From Christensenellaceae bacterium (lineage in GTDB: Bacteria > Bacillota > Clostridia > Christensenellales > DTU072), in contig JAISKW010000009.1 in the NCBI GenBank assembly GCA_031260775.1, positions 1 through 6,093 of the forward strand: a stretch of 6,093 nt of DNA. The letters run 5' to 3'. This document shows positions 1-6,093 of the stretch, piece by piece (position 1 is the first letter of the stretch; each line of letters opens with the position of its first letter). Made by a program: the position numbers and the translations under genes. The notes under the pieces were generated by a model, which saw only the letters and a program-made list of their open reading frames with translations, was not told where the DNA came from and did no database searches.

Positions 1-1932
1 GTATTCCGTTTTGTGAAGTATATTTCGGTGCAAGCGAGGGTGTCGCTGTTTACGCCGGAGCAAAAGGCGGTGTTGGTGCAAGGAACTGCGGGAAGCGAAA
101 AAGATGCGATTGAGGCAAGAATTGCGGCGATGGAAGCGGAAATAGCGTCGCATATTACGGTAAAATTAGACGAAACGGGCTCCTCTAATATTTTGGGGCA
201 ACCCGTAGATTGCTTCTTATACGGCAAGAAATTCCGTCTGATTTTTGACGGCGAGGGATATGAGGCATACGCAAATGCGGAGGAGTACGGCAGACTGTTT
301 AGGTTTATGGGCTTCGAATTGAACGGAGTAAACCTTTATAAGCGGCTTGCCGGCGGCTATCCCGATATTGCAACGGACAACGAATATACCTTTATTTTGG
401 AGGAGAGCGAGAACGGTAACGTACACTTTATAAAGAACTCGCAAACGGGTTATTGGCTGAATATAACCGCGCGGTTTATGCCGATTATTAACGTCACGCT
501 CGAAAACGAGTATAAGAGCGGTACGAGCACTTATTTTGACCCCGGAGTAATATCGTTGACGTCCGTATCCGACGGCGACGCTAAGCTTAACTATGCGTAT
601 TCGGCAAAAAGGGTGAGCGCGCTTACGAATGAGAACGAACGGAATAATAAAACCGTGAGGATTCCTCTTGAAATAAACGACTACTCGGCGACGAATAAGA
701 ACGCAATCGAATCGGCTTATAACGTGTATACAAGCAGTTTGATTACGCTTAACTGGGATTCGCACGCAACAAAATCGTATGATTTTGCATTCGTGCAATG
801 GGAATATAAGGACCCGTACGAGCAAGACCCCACATTGGTGTGGAAGAAACTTACAATACCCGTAATATCCGGCTCGGCGGAAACGTATACTTATGTGTTT
901 AATGCCGAGGAGCTGTTACGGTTTACCTATTGGAAGATTGTAAGCGGGTACAGCGGTTACCCGAACGGTGTCTCTTATGCCGGGTTTAAGTACGAAGCGG
1001 ATATGTATTCGGGCGACTTTTTTACAGAGAAAAAGGCAATAAACACCTTGCAAATAAGAGCGGTGTTCGAGCGAGTGATAAAGGTAACCGTCAAGCCCGA
1101 AATAATGTGGGAAAACGAATGGACAATCGACCCGACGCGTGCCTCGTTTGCAGTGCCTACGGTTAACAGCAGACGCGAGAACGTTATCAACGGGGAGTTC
1201 ACACAAGGCGTAAGGTTCAGCACGGCGTCGGACGCGGTAAGATTAGCGGCGGGGGGGCTTACGACGTACAACTTCGAGTTTTTAGGCTGGTATAGCAAGC
1301 CGTTTAATGAGCATCCCGATGACGACTTTTACCGGCTTTCGACGGGAACGAGTTATCAATTTGCGGCAACAGTAGATATTACGCTGTATCCGAGATATAT
1401 AAGAACGTACAGCGTAACGGTAAAAGTAAGTAATATATCGGGCGATTCGTCGAACTTAATAAACGCATTGCCGTACCTGAACGATTATATGCCCGTAAAG
1501 CGTACCGTGACATATCAAGACCATATCCCCGTGCTCGGCAATTGGGAGTGGGATAACGCGAACGGAATGGAACTAAACGCGTCGCAAAAAACGTTGACGT
1601 TCCCGAGGGTAAGAGCGGGGCGGAAAATAAGGGTAATGCTGACGAAATTGAACCTTAAAACCCCCGAAAGGTACGTTAACGGCGTGGCAGGATCTCCGGG
1701 ATATTACACGGCAAACGAGTCGCTATACGACCCGATTAACGAAAAACTGACTACGGTTACTTATGCAACGGCGGATTTAAGCTACAGTATAGGCAACGTG
1801 GGCGGCGTTGATATGAGTAACAGTACGGTGTTGTACACGCCGTGGATTTTGGGTGACGAGGAGTACGGCATTCAAGCGGAAACGCAAATAAACTTCGTAT
1901 TCGAAAGCCAAGCGACAATAACCATAGCAAAT
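1..1932 (+). repeat. Tandem divergent InlB-B-like (bacterial repeat) modules in the encoded protein
   Basis: This stretch encodes about 640 residues of beta-rich modules joined by one recurring junction: a strand ending in an aromatic or hydrophobic core, then a strand opening the next module. The copies are YISVQARVSLF (about 3-13), LNITARFMPIINVTLE (149-164), LQIRAVFERVIKVTVKP (346-362), a looser one at about 455-472 (core TLYPRYIRTYSVTVKV), a worn one at 538-549, and QINFVFESQATITIA (625-639). Upstream of several junctions sits the 'F-x-GW/GF' core of this family: FRFMGFEL near 96-103 and FEFLGWYS near 421-428. This matches the known pattern of divergent InlB B-repeats ('...yrFvgW... tltAvF... 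ytvtv'). Module lengths vary from roughly 80 to 200 residues, so these are old, diverged repeats with no DNA-level identity. Such modules usually form extended stalks on surface proteins. The family match is by eye and would need a profile search. Confidence 0.62.
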
Positions 1933-4900
1933 ACGGTGTACGGCGCGCCGGTAATCGTATCGCCGGCGGTGGCGTCAGCCATAGGAACAAGCACCGTGCA
2001 CGACAGAATCGTGTATATGGGAGTAGTCGCGCCGTCAATGGCAAACATTCAGAGCGACTCGATTTGGATTCAAACTGCGACAAAGAGGGCGTATCGGTAC
2101 AATGCGGCGGCGCCGGCATGGGAGGAGATAGATATAAGCGGACAAGCCTTCTCGGCGTGGCGGAACGGCAATTGGTTCACCGCAGAGCAAAAACCGCTTA
2201 CAACGGGCGGCTTCACCGTGGGGAATATAGTGTTTGTGCCGGTCGAGGCAAAGATATACAAATTCGAAAGCGAGGAGACGGGCTGGATAGACATTTCGGT
2301 TGCGATTATGAACGAGCTTGCAAAGAGCTTCTTAGGGAGCAATCCTCCGAACGCCTCGGTTGCGGATAACGACTTCCGCGCGAACTTTGTAAAGGTTGCG
2401 GGGATTAGCATTACCGTAGATACCGTGGATTACAGCGGAGAATTCGGGTGGTATTTGAGGGTTACGAACGGCGCGTCGGGAACGATACTTAAGAAAATTC
2501 TTTACCCGTTCACCTCGTCGCTGCTTGCAATCAACGGACATATAGCCGACAGGAATATCATTATAAATATGTATATGAACAAGTCCGGCGATACGACAAA
2601 CATACCGTATCCGTATACCGGCATAACCGATACGATAAGCGGAGCCGGCGCGCCCGTTGCGGGAGCGTTCAGCGGAGCCAGTATTCCTACGGGTTCGGCG
2701 GAAAACGGTTTTATGATTTGGAATATCGAGCAGCTAAAGTTCATCGAGGCAATTTATAATTCCGAGAGCTTGTATACGGTAAACGGTTTACATTTCTATT
2801 TGTGCGCGGATATCGAGGGTATCAACGGGAACTTAGGCGCGGGATTGTTCGGCGAAGGCAGCAATACGCAGGGCTTCGACGGGATATTTGAATCGTACCG
2901 TCCGAACCCGGCAGTTGCGCCGATAAATTACTTCGGATTGTACGACTTTAGGTATGACGTTTATACGGCGGTTGACAATATCGGAATTTTCCGTAAGGTC
3001 GCGGGCGGAGCCGAAATAAGGTATGTGCGCGGCGGCTCGGAGGCCCCGGGCGCAGCGATTCGCTCAACGGGCAGGAATATCGGGTACTTTATCGGGCGTG
3101 CATATACGACGGAGAATACGATTAAAATAGAGAACGTCATTCTTTCGGGTACGTATAGCATTAATATAGGCTCGGAGAGTTCTTCCAATTATATAGGAGG
3201 CATAATCGGTTCGGCGGAAACGAACGCAGTAGATACGAATAACGGGTCTCCGAAAATTGTAATGAACAATTTGTATTCGGAGAAAATAATATTAAGAGGT
3301 CGGAACGGAATAGGCGGAATAATCGGGTACTTAGGACACGGAGCGGTAATGTCAAACGCGTTGGCAAATGCGCCCGAAATATACACGTATTCGCGGCACG
3401 GCGGAGGCGTAGTAGGGCTTGTTGACGGATATTCGGAGGTGGCATCCTCCGTTCAGAACGGATTCTTGGCAGGCGGATTCTTTGCACAGCAGGTGGCGGA
3501 AGCCTACGAACCCTACTTCAAATACTCGCAAACAGATATGGATGGGAGTTTGAATACGATATCGTCAAGTAACGCCAACAATGCCGCGTATGCGGGAGAG
3601 GACGGCCATGTACAGTATTCCGCAGCCTATCTTGTGGCAAAGCAGCCTTTGTTTACTACGGTAACGGGAGGCGTAGGAGTAGGCTCAAGAATCGGCGGCG
3701 TAATAGGCGCAAGCAGCGGCGGCAAAATCGTAAACGTCGTAACGTGGGGCGCCGGAATAACTATAACGGGCAAGGTCGAGGCGAAAACGGTTACTATAGA
3801 TACGGCGCAAAACTACGATACGAGTCCTCAAAGTGCCACAAGGAGGGCAGGATTAAAGCTGAGTATAAGAGGGCAAGATGACTATTTCGCCGCGACATCT
3901 CTGACCGATTCCGGAATGGGAGTCGGCGGAATAATAGGCTATAACGGCGAAGGCGCATTGCTTGCCGGCGCGGTGTTGCCCGGTTCGATACCGGGAGCTG
4001 CATCGGGGCTGTACTTGAAGGGAACGATGATGCTTTCGGGCACGGTTGTCGGCGGTATAGCCGGCGTAAACTACGGCATAATAAAGGGCGCGTTATTGAC
4101 CGACGGATACGCGCTTTCAATACGCAGGAACTACGGCGAGGGCGGAATATACGGCGGCGTCGTGGGGTATAACGAGGGCGAAATTTTGGATTGTTTCGTA
4201 AACGGAGTTGCGCAAAACACAGAGGCTAACGCGAAAATCTTCAATAACGAGCAGAAAATAATAACGGTGTTCACCAACTTCAGTGCCGAGGGCGATACCG
4301 CGCCGGATATGAAATGGGGAATAGTTGACGTGCCCGGATACGGCTATGGACAGATTAACCGTAAAGGCGAGCTTTATTTGGATGCGGCAGCGGCAAACCG
4401 TATGGGGATTCCGTTAACGAGTATCAGTCAACCGACTAACCCTGATTATGTCCGCACCCCCGTGCTAATAAATACCGATACGGGGAGGTGGAGCGACGCG
4501 GATAATAACACGGTGTATGTAGGCGGCTTTGTCGGGTTGAATATCAGCGCGACGACGAACGCAAGAATACACAATAACGATATAAGCGGCTCGGTGCTTG
4601 TGCATAGGGGCGTTGCGCAGAACAGTAACTCGTATACGTTTGTCGGCGGCTTCGCGGGGGCGTCAATAAATACGCCCGCAATGGATATGCCGTTAATTTA
4701 CGACAACGAAATGTACGATACGTGGTTCGGGGTTTACTTGCTTGTAGATGCCGACCAATATACGACAACAAGTACGTATCCTAAGATAAGGGCAGGCGCG
4801 TTAACCGGCTATCATACGTCCAATACTCAAGGAATAGCAACCCTGTTCGGCGCGGACTCTAACGGTAATTTCTATAAGAATACTTATCAAAATCACTTTA

Positions 4901-5919
4901 GCTATGATTCCGTCGCAGGGACTTATTCCGAAGCGGGTGCGAGCAACGTAACGTTTGTGGACAGCATTACTACGGGCTTCGTCGGAGATAACCGGATTGT
5001 GATGCACTCGGGCAGCTATATCGGCAAGACGATGGCGGTAGGCTACAGCGATTCGGAGGCGGGCGTGGATTATATACAAGAAGGGCAAGGGGGAGGTACG
5101 GCCAAGCTCACGCACTCTATCGGATACAATATTGCGAAATACGAGGTGCGTATCGACTCATCGGTGCGCTCGTATGAGGCAAGAGAAAAGGGTTCGTTAG
5201 TGGGCTTACAGGGTATGTCGGACTCCGAACATACCGCTTATGCCGGCCCGGAAAATTACGATTATCAGAACTGGAATACATTGTTCTTCCAGCACAGTGC
5301 GAATATCTACAGAAATGCTTACGAGGTGCCCGGTATGGGAACAAACGGAGCGTACGTAGGTACGGCGGTGTGGGAAACGGGCGGAATAGCGATTAGTAAA
5401 ATGGTCGGTTTCTCCCCCGTTGTAGGCACCGGTGGATGGAGTACCGAGTTCCTGCGGTTTTGGATGACACAGGACGGCTTGTCGGACCCCGAAAAAGCTG
5501 AGCAAAAGTGGCGGAGAGTTGATGACACCGAGCTTCTTACAAGGCTTTGGAACTACAGTCCTTACGATATCAATACGGCAATAGGAACATGGCTGATTGT
5601 ATCGGAGATAAAAATGGTACTGCATGACCCGTCGGGAGGACATCCGGATGTAGGCGTAAATACGCCGCCAAGTATGGATGTGTATTTGGGCGCGGGGTAC
5701 GGCGATAAGATAACCTATAGCGACCCGCAGGTAGGCACCGGGCCCGATTTCCCGTGGATAGGTCAAGTAATCACGGCGTATAACGAAGGTCCCAAAGGCA
5801 TAGCCGACCCGTTGTTGTTCACGGCAAACGTATTAGCGAACCAAGCAGCGCTCGGCGGTTTCGACAGAGTAATCGAATATACCTATAACGGAACGTACCG
5901 TATAATCCAACAGCTTTAA
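1..5919 (+). CDS. Giant secreted/surface repeat protein, 5'-partial: bacterial-repeat modules plus GLUG-type beta-helix
   Basis: Likely an extracellular adhesin-like or structural surface protein; I infer this from its repeat families, and no enzyme motif is visible. Residues are numbered from the GTG at base 13. The frame has no stop from base 1, the GTG has no Shine-Dalgarno sequence in the 12 bases before it, and residues 3-12 (YISVQARVSL) look like the end of a repeat module, so the gene almost certainly starts upstream. Layout: divergent InlB-B-like modules about 1-640; a duplicated Pro...Trp motif 666-762; one more module about 795-855; a beta-helix lead-in from 897 and GLUG-like rungs 1061-1600; an unrecognised C-terminal part from about 1750. 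Only three cysteines are seen (67, 931, 1394), as is common in exported Gram-positive proteins. No signal peptide can be seen because the N-terminus is missing. No LPXTG motif or C-terminal membrane helix is present, so any anchor must lie upstream or be non-covalent. A terminator follows the stop by 17 bases, so this is the last gene of its transcript. The coding call is very safe; the role is moderately safe. Confidence 0.93.
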   Translation, partial: VFRFVKYISVQARVSLFTPEQKAVLVQGTAGSEKDAIEARIAAMEAEIASHITVKLDETGSSNILGQPVDCFLYGKKFRLIFDGEGYEAYANAEEYGRLFRFMGFELNGVNLYKRLAGGYPDIATDNEYTFILEESENGNVHFIKNSQTGYWLNITARFMPIINVTLENEYKSGTSTYFDPGVISLTSVSDGDAKLNYAYSAKRVSALTNENERNNKTVRIPLEINDYSATNKNAIESAYNVYTSSLITLNWDSHATKSYDFAFVQWEYKDPYEQDPTLVWKKLTIPVISGSAETYTYVFNAEELLRFTYWKIVSGYSGYPNGVSYAGFKYEADMYSGDFFTEKKAINTLQIRAVFERVIKVTVKPEIMWENEWTIDPTRASFAVPTVNSRRENVINGEFTQGVRFSTASDAVRLAAGGLTTYNFEFLGWYSKPFNEHPDDDFYRLSTGTSYQFAATVDITLYPRYIRTYSVTVKVSNISGDSSNLINALPYLNDYMPVKRTVTYQDHIPVLGNWEWDNANGMELNASQKTLTFPRVRAGRKIRVMLTKLNLKTPERYVNGVAGSPGYYTANESLYDPINEKLTTVTYATADLSYSIGNVGGVDMSNSTVLYTPWILGDEEYGIQAETQINFVFESQATITIANTVYGAPVIVSPAVASAIGTSTVHDRIVYMGVVAPSMANIQSDSIWIQTATKRAYRYNAAAPAWEEIDISGQAFSAWRNGNWFTAEQKPLTTGGFTVGNIVFVPVEAKIYKFESEETGWIDISVAIMNELAKSFLGSNPPNASVADNDFRANFVKVAGISITVDTVDYSGEFGWYLRVTNGASGTILKKILYPFTSSLLAINGHIADRNIIINMYMNKSGDTTNIPYPYTGITDTISGAGAPVAGAFSGASIPTGSAENGFMIWNIEQLKFIEAIYNSESLYTVNGLHFYLCADIEGINGNLGAGLFGEGSNTQGFDGIFESYRPNPAVAPINYFGLYDFRYDVYTAVDNIGIFRKVAGGAEIRYVRGGSEAPGAAIRSTGRNIGYFIGRAYTTENTIKIENVILSGTYSINIGSESSSNYIGGIIGSAETNAVDTNNGSPKIVMNNLYSEKIILRGRNGIGGIIGYLGHGAVMSNALANAPEIYTYSRHGGGVVGLVDGYSEVASSVQNGFLAGGFFAQQVAEAYEPYFKYSQTDMDGSLNTISSSNANNAAYAGEDGHVQYSAAYLVAKQPLFTTVTGGVGVGSRIGGVIGASSGGKIVNVVTWGAGITITGKVEAKTVTIDTAQNYDTSPQSATRRAGLKLSIRGQDDYFAATSLTDSGMGVGGIIGYNGEGALLAGAVLPGSIPGAASGLYLKGTMMLSGTVVGGIAGVNYGIIKGALLTDGYALSIRRNYGEGGIYGGVVGYNEGEILDCFVNGVAQNTEANAKIFNNEQKIITVFTNFSAEGDTAPDMKWGIVDVPGYGYGQINRKGELYLDAAAANRMGIPLTSISQPTNPDYVRTPVLINTDTGRWSDADNNTVYVGGFVGLNISATTNARIHNNDISGSVLVHRGVAQNSNSYTFVGGFAGASINTPAMDMPLIYDNEMYDTWFGVYLLVDADQYTTTSTYPKIRAGALTGYHTSNTQGIATLFGADSNGNFYKNTYQNHFSYDSVAGTYSEAGASNVTFVDSITTGFVGDNRIVMHSGSYIGKTMAVGYSDSEAGVDYIQEGQGGGTAKLTHSIGYNIAKYEVRIDSSVRSYEAREKGSLVGLQGMSDSEHTAYAGPENYDYQNWNTLFFQHSANIYRNAYEVPGMGTNGAYVGTAVWETGGIAISKMVGFSPVVGTGGWSTEFLRFWMTQDGLSDPEKAEQKWRRVDDTELLTRLWNYSPYDINTAIGTWLIVSEIKMVLHDPSGGHPDVGVNTPPSMDVYLGAGYGDKITYSDPQVGTGPDFPWIGQVITAYNEGPKGIADPLLFTANVLANQAALGGFDRVIEYTYNGTYRIIQQL
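2008..2298 (+). repeat. Duplicated Pro...Trp motif (two copies, about 42 residues each)
   Basis: Copy 1 is residues 666-709: P674, then W685, YRY at 694-696 and W703 followed by an acidic/Ile stretch. Copy 2 is residues 721-762: P728, then a beta strand, IYKF at 748-751 and GW at 757-758 followed by IDIS. P to Y/F-x-Y/F to W spacing is the same in both copies apart from one residue. Copy 1 fits a short element seen in phage tail and bacterial surface proteins (AP, then Gly/Asp-x-x-W, then Y-x-Y and W), normally used as a linker or small beta domain. Copy 2 has lost the AP and the first Trp. The duplication can be read directly; what it does is unknown. Confidence 0.5.
2395..2580 (+). other. 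Further bacterial-repeat-like module between the Pro...Trp pair and the beta-helix
   Basis: Residues about 795-856 again show the strand pattern of the N-terminal modules: an opening strand (ISITVDTVDY, 798-807), a middle GWY at 812-814 and a closing strand (NIIINMYMN, 848-856) resembling the module-ending junctions. It is followed by a Gly/Ala/Pro/Ser-rich linker at about 874-896, a plausible hinge before the beta-helix. The match is weaker than for the N-terminal modules and rests on pattern only. Confidence 0.35.
2701..3192 (+). other. N-terminal lead-in of GLUG-type beta-helix domain
   Basis: Residues 897-1060 follow the order known for the start of GLUG-containing beta-helix surface proteins: a short strand and helix with I-x-x-L (IEQL, 905-908), then a strand ending in a DI pair (LCADIEG, 930-936), an F-x-G-x-F turn (FDGIF, 955-959), then I-G-I-F (IGIFRKV, 990-996) and a Gly-rich turn leading to the first rungs. 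In family members this stretch caps the helix and packs against its first coils. Here the usual F-DG-G-H-x-I sequence is poorly kept, so the copy is diverged. The order of elements is clear, which makes the assignment reasonable without a profile search. Confidence 0.6.
3193..4830 (+). repeat. GLUG-like beta-helix rungs (nine clear xGGxxG copies)
   Basis: Rungs with an x-G-G-x-x-G core begin at about residues 1061, 1100, 1130, 1227, 1304, 1346, 1380, 1503 and 1544, with a worn one near 1593. The copies at 1304, 1346 and 1380 are closest to the GLUG consensus (GGxxGxNxG, then a hydrophobic stretch and a Gly), for example VGGIIGYNGEG and YGGVVGYNEGE. In known proteins each rung adds a coil to a right-handed beta-helix on an exported adhesin-like protein. 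Spacing here is uneven: clusters of two or three rungs 30-45 residues apart are separated by stretches of about 75-125 residues, which may be loops or insertions on the side of the helix. DNA similarity between copies is limited to short Gly-Gly-Ile codon strings, so the array is old. Confidence 0.68.
5260..5916 (+). other. Unrecognised C-terminal region of the surface protein
   Basis: The last 219 residues (about 1750-1968) lose the GLUG rhythm. The first part still has Gly-rich turns (GAYVG near 1779-1783, TGGIAI near 1789-1794). It then changes to a Trp- and charge-bearing segment (FLRFWMTQDG, 1813-1822; EQKWRRVDD, 1830-1838; RLWNY, 1844-1848) that may be helical, followed by beta-type sequence to the final residues YRIIQQL. 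There is no sorting signal, positively charged tail or hydrophobic anchor, and no Por/type IX-type ending that I recognise. It may cap the helix or be a separate binding domain. Function unknown. Confidence 0.4.
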
Positions 5920-5936
5920 TACGGAAAGAAGCAATT

Positions 5937-5971
5937 AAAAGGGAGTCGGGAAGAGCCCGGCTCCCTTTTTT
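5937..5971 (+). terminator. Intrinsic (Rho-independent) terminator
   Basis: A 10-bp stem (arms 5941-5950 and 5956-5965, one G-T wobble, otherwise perfect and mostly G-C) closes a five-base AAGAG loop and is followed by six T at 5966-5971. Four A at 5937-5940 can pair with the T-tract and lengthen the stem. It starts 17 bases after the stop codon and ends the transcript of the large gene. Because the A-tract makes T on the other strand, it could also stop minus-strand transcripts, though only four T follow on that side. Confidence 0.93.
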
Positions 5972-5978
5972 GTGCGAT

Positions 5979-6007
5979 TTGACTTTGATTGGGATATGAA
6001 CTATCAT
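5979..6007 (+). promoter_or_regulatory. Candidate housekeeping-sigma promoter for a gene beyond the right edge
   Basis: TTGACT at 5979-5984 and TATCAT at 6002-6007 are separated by exactly 17 bases. Each box differs from the housekeeping consensus at one position. It begins eight bases after the terminator T-tract, where a new transcription unit would be expected to start. Expected transcription start is about 6013-6015. No extended -10 TG is present. No coding start is seen in the remaining bases, so the gene served, if any, begins past the window. Confidence 0.55.
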
Positions 6008-6013
6008 AATTAG

Positions 6014-6036
6014 GCACGCGCAGAAAAGCGGAGTGC
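6014..6036 (+). promoter_or_regulatory. Possible hairpin at the 5' end of the downstream transcript
   Basis: GCAC at 6014-6017 pairs with GTGC at 6033-6036, and inside it CGC at 6019-6021 pairs with GCG at 6028-6030 around an AGAAAA loop, with a small 1x2 internal loop. It would sit right at the predicted start of the downstream RNA, where such stems can protect mRNA from decay. It has no T-tract and is not a terminator. The rest of the tail (6037-6093) is A/T-rich with no ATG and no clear ribosome binding site. The stem is short and may be chance. Confidence 0.25.
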
Positions 6037-6093
6037 GAGAACCTTAAAAGATAAATAACAACAAGAAGTAGTTGTACAAGTTAAACATATATA

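Noticed and set aside
217..825. 202-codon minus-strand open frame opposite the large gene
   Set aside because: It lies wholly inside the plus-strand repeat protein, has no recognisable domain, and its composition (rich in Arg, Ile, Val, Cys) is what complementing this gene's codons would give.
2064..2369. 101-codon plus-strand frame overlapping the large gene in another register
   Set aside because: It overlaps a continuous coding frame whose protein motifs run through this stretch, and its own translation is low-complexity and unlike any family I know.
3193..3202. Shine-Dalgarno-like AGGAGG within the coding sequence
   Set aside because: It encodes the Gly-Gly of a GLUG rung, and no start codon of a credible internal gene follows. 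The similar AAGGAGG at about 3840 was rejected for the same reason.
5206..5766. 186-codon minus-strand open frame near the gene's 3' end
   Set aside because: It is a shadow of the large gene with no family resemblance, no convincing ribosome binding site and no supporting context.
5996..6013. ATG with five codons overlapping the -10 box
   Set aside because: It is too short to be meaningful, has no ribosome binding site and lies upstream of the predicted transcript start.
6057..6080. Short inverted repeat ACAAC/GTTGT and palindrome TTGTACAA in the tail
   Set aside because: Five- to eight-base symmetry in A/T-rich sequence is expected by chance, and no partner site or T-tract supports an operator or terminator.
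1..6093. CRISPR array, tRNA/rRNA, insertion sequence or a multi-gene defence system
   Set aside because: No short identical direct repeats with spacers, no tRNA-like cloverleaf, and no transposase or terminal inverted repeats are seen; one coding frame fills the window.

Overview
The window is almost entirely one very long plus-strand reading frame. It is open from the first base and stops with TAA at 5917-5919. A non-coding tail of about 170 bases follows, holding a strong intrinsic terminator and then a promoter-like pair for something beyond the right edge. No RNA gene, CRISPR array, insertion sequence or second credible gene is visible.

The long frame encodes at least 1,968 residues of what looks like a giant secreted or cell-surface beta-rich repeat protein. 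Its true start lies upstream of the window. From the left edge it contains: (a) a tandem series of divergent InlB-B-repeat-like ('bacterial repeat') modules, about residues 1-640; (b) a duplicated short Pro...Trp motif, about 666-762, like the 'APxxxxxGdlWxdtxtxxxYxY...W' element of phage and surface proteins; (c) one further bacterial-repeat-like unit, about 795-855; (d) a GLUG-type beta-helix region starting with the usual lead-in, about 897-1735, with nine clear xGGxxG rungs and a few worn ones; (e) a C-terminal part of about 210 residues, from about 1750, that I do not recognise. There is no LPXTG signal and no C-terminal membrane helix. Residue numbers count from the GTG at base 13.

The organism cannot be named from this window. 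Free use of ATA, AGA and AGG codons, balanced base composition, a classic stem plus T-tract terminator, a TTGACT-N17-TATCAT promoter-like pair and a cysteine-poor surface repeat protein together suggest an uncultured gut-type Clostridia/Firmicutes genome. That is an inference of low to moderate confidence.

I see no multi-gene system here. The points most worth a second look are the truncated 5' end, the mosaic of repeat families in one protein, the long insertions between beta-helix rungs, a G7 tract where slippage either way would truncate the protein, and the unrecognised C-terminal region.
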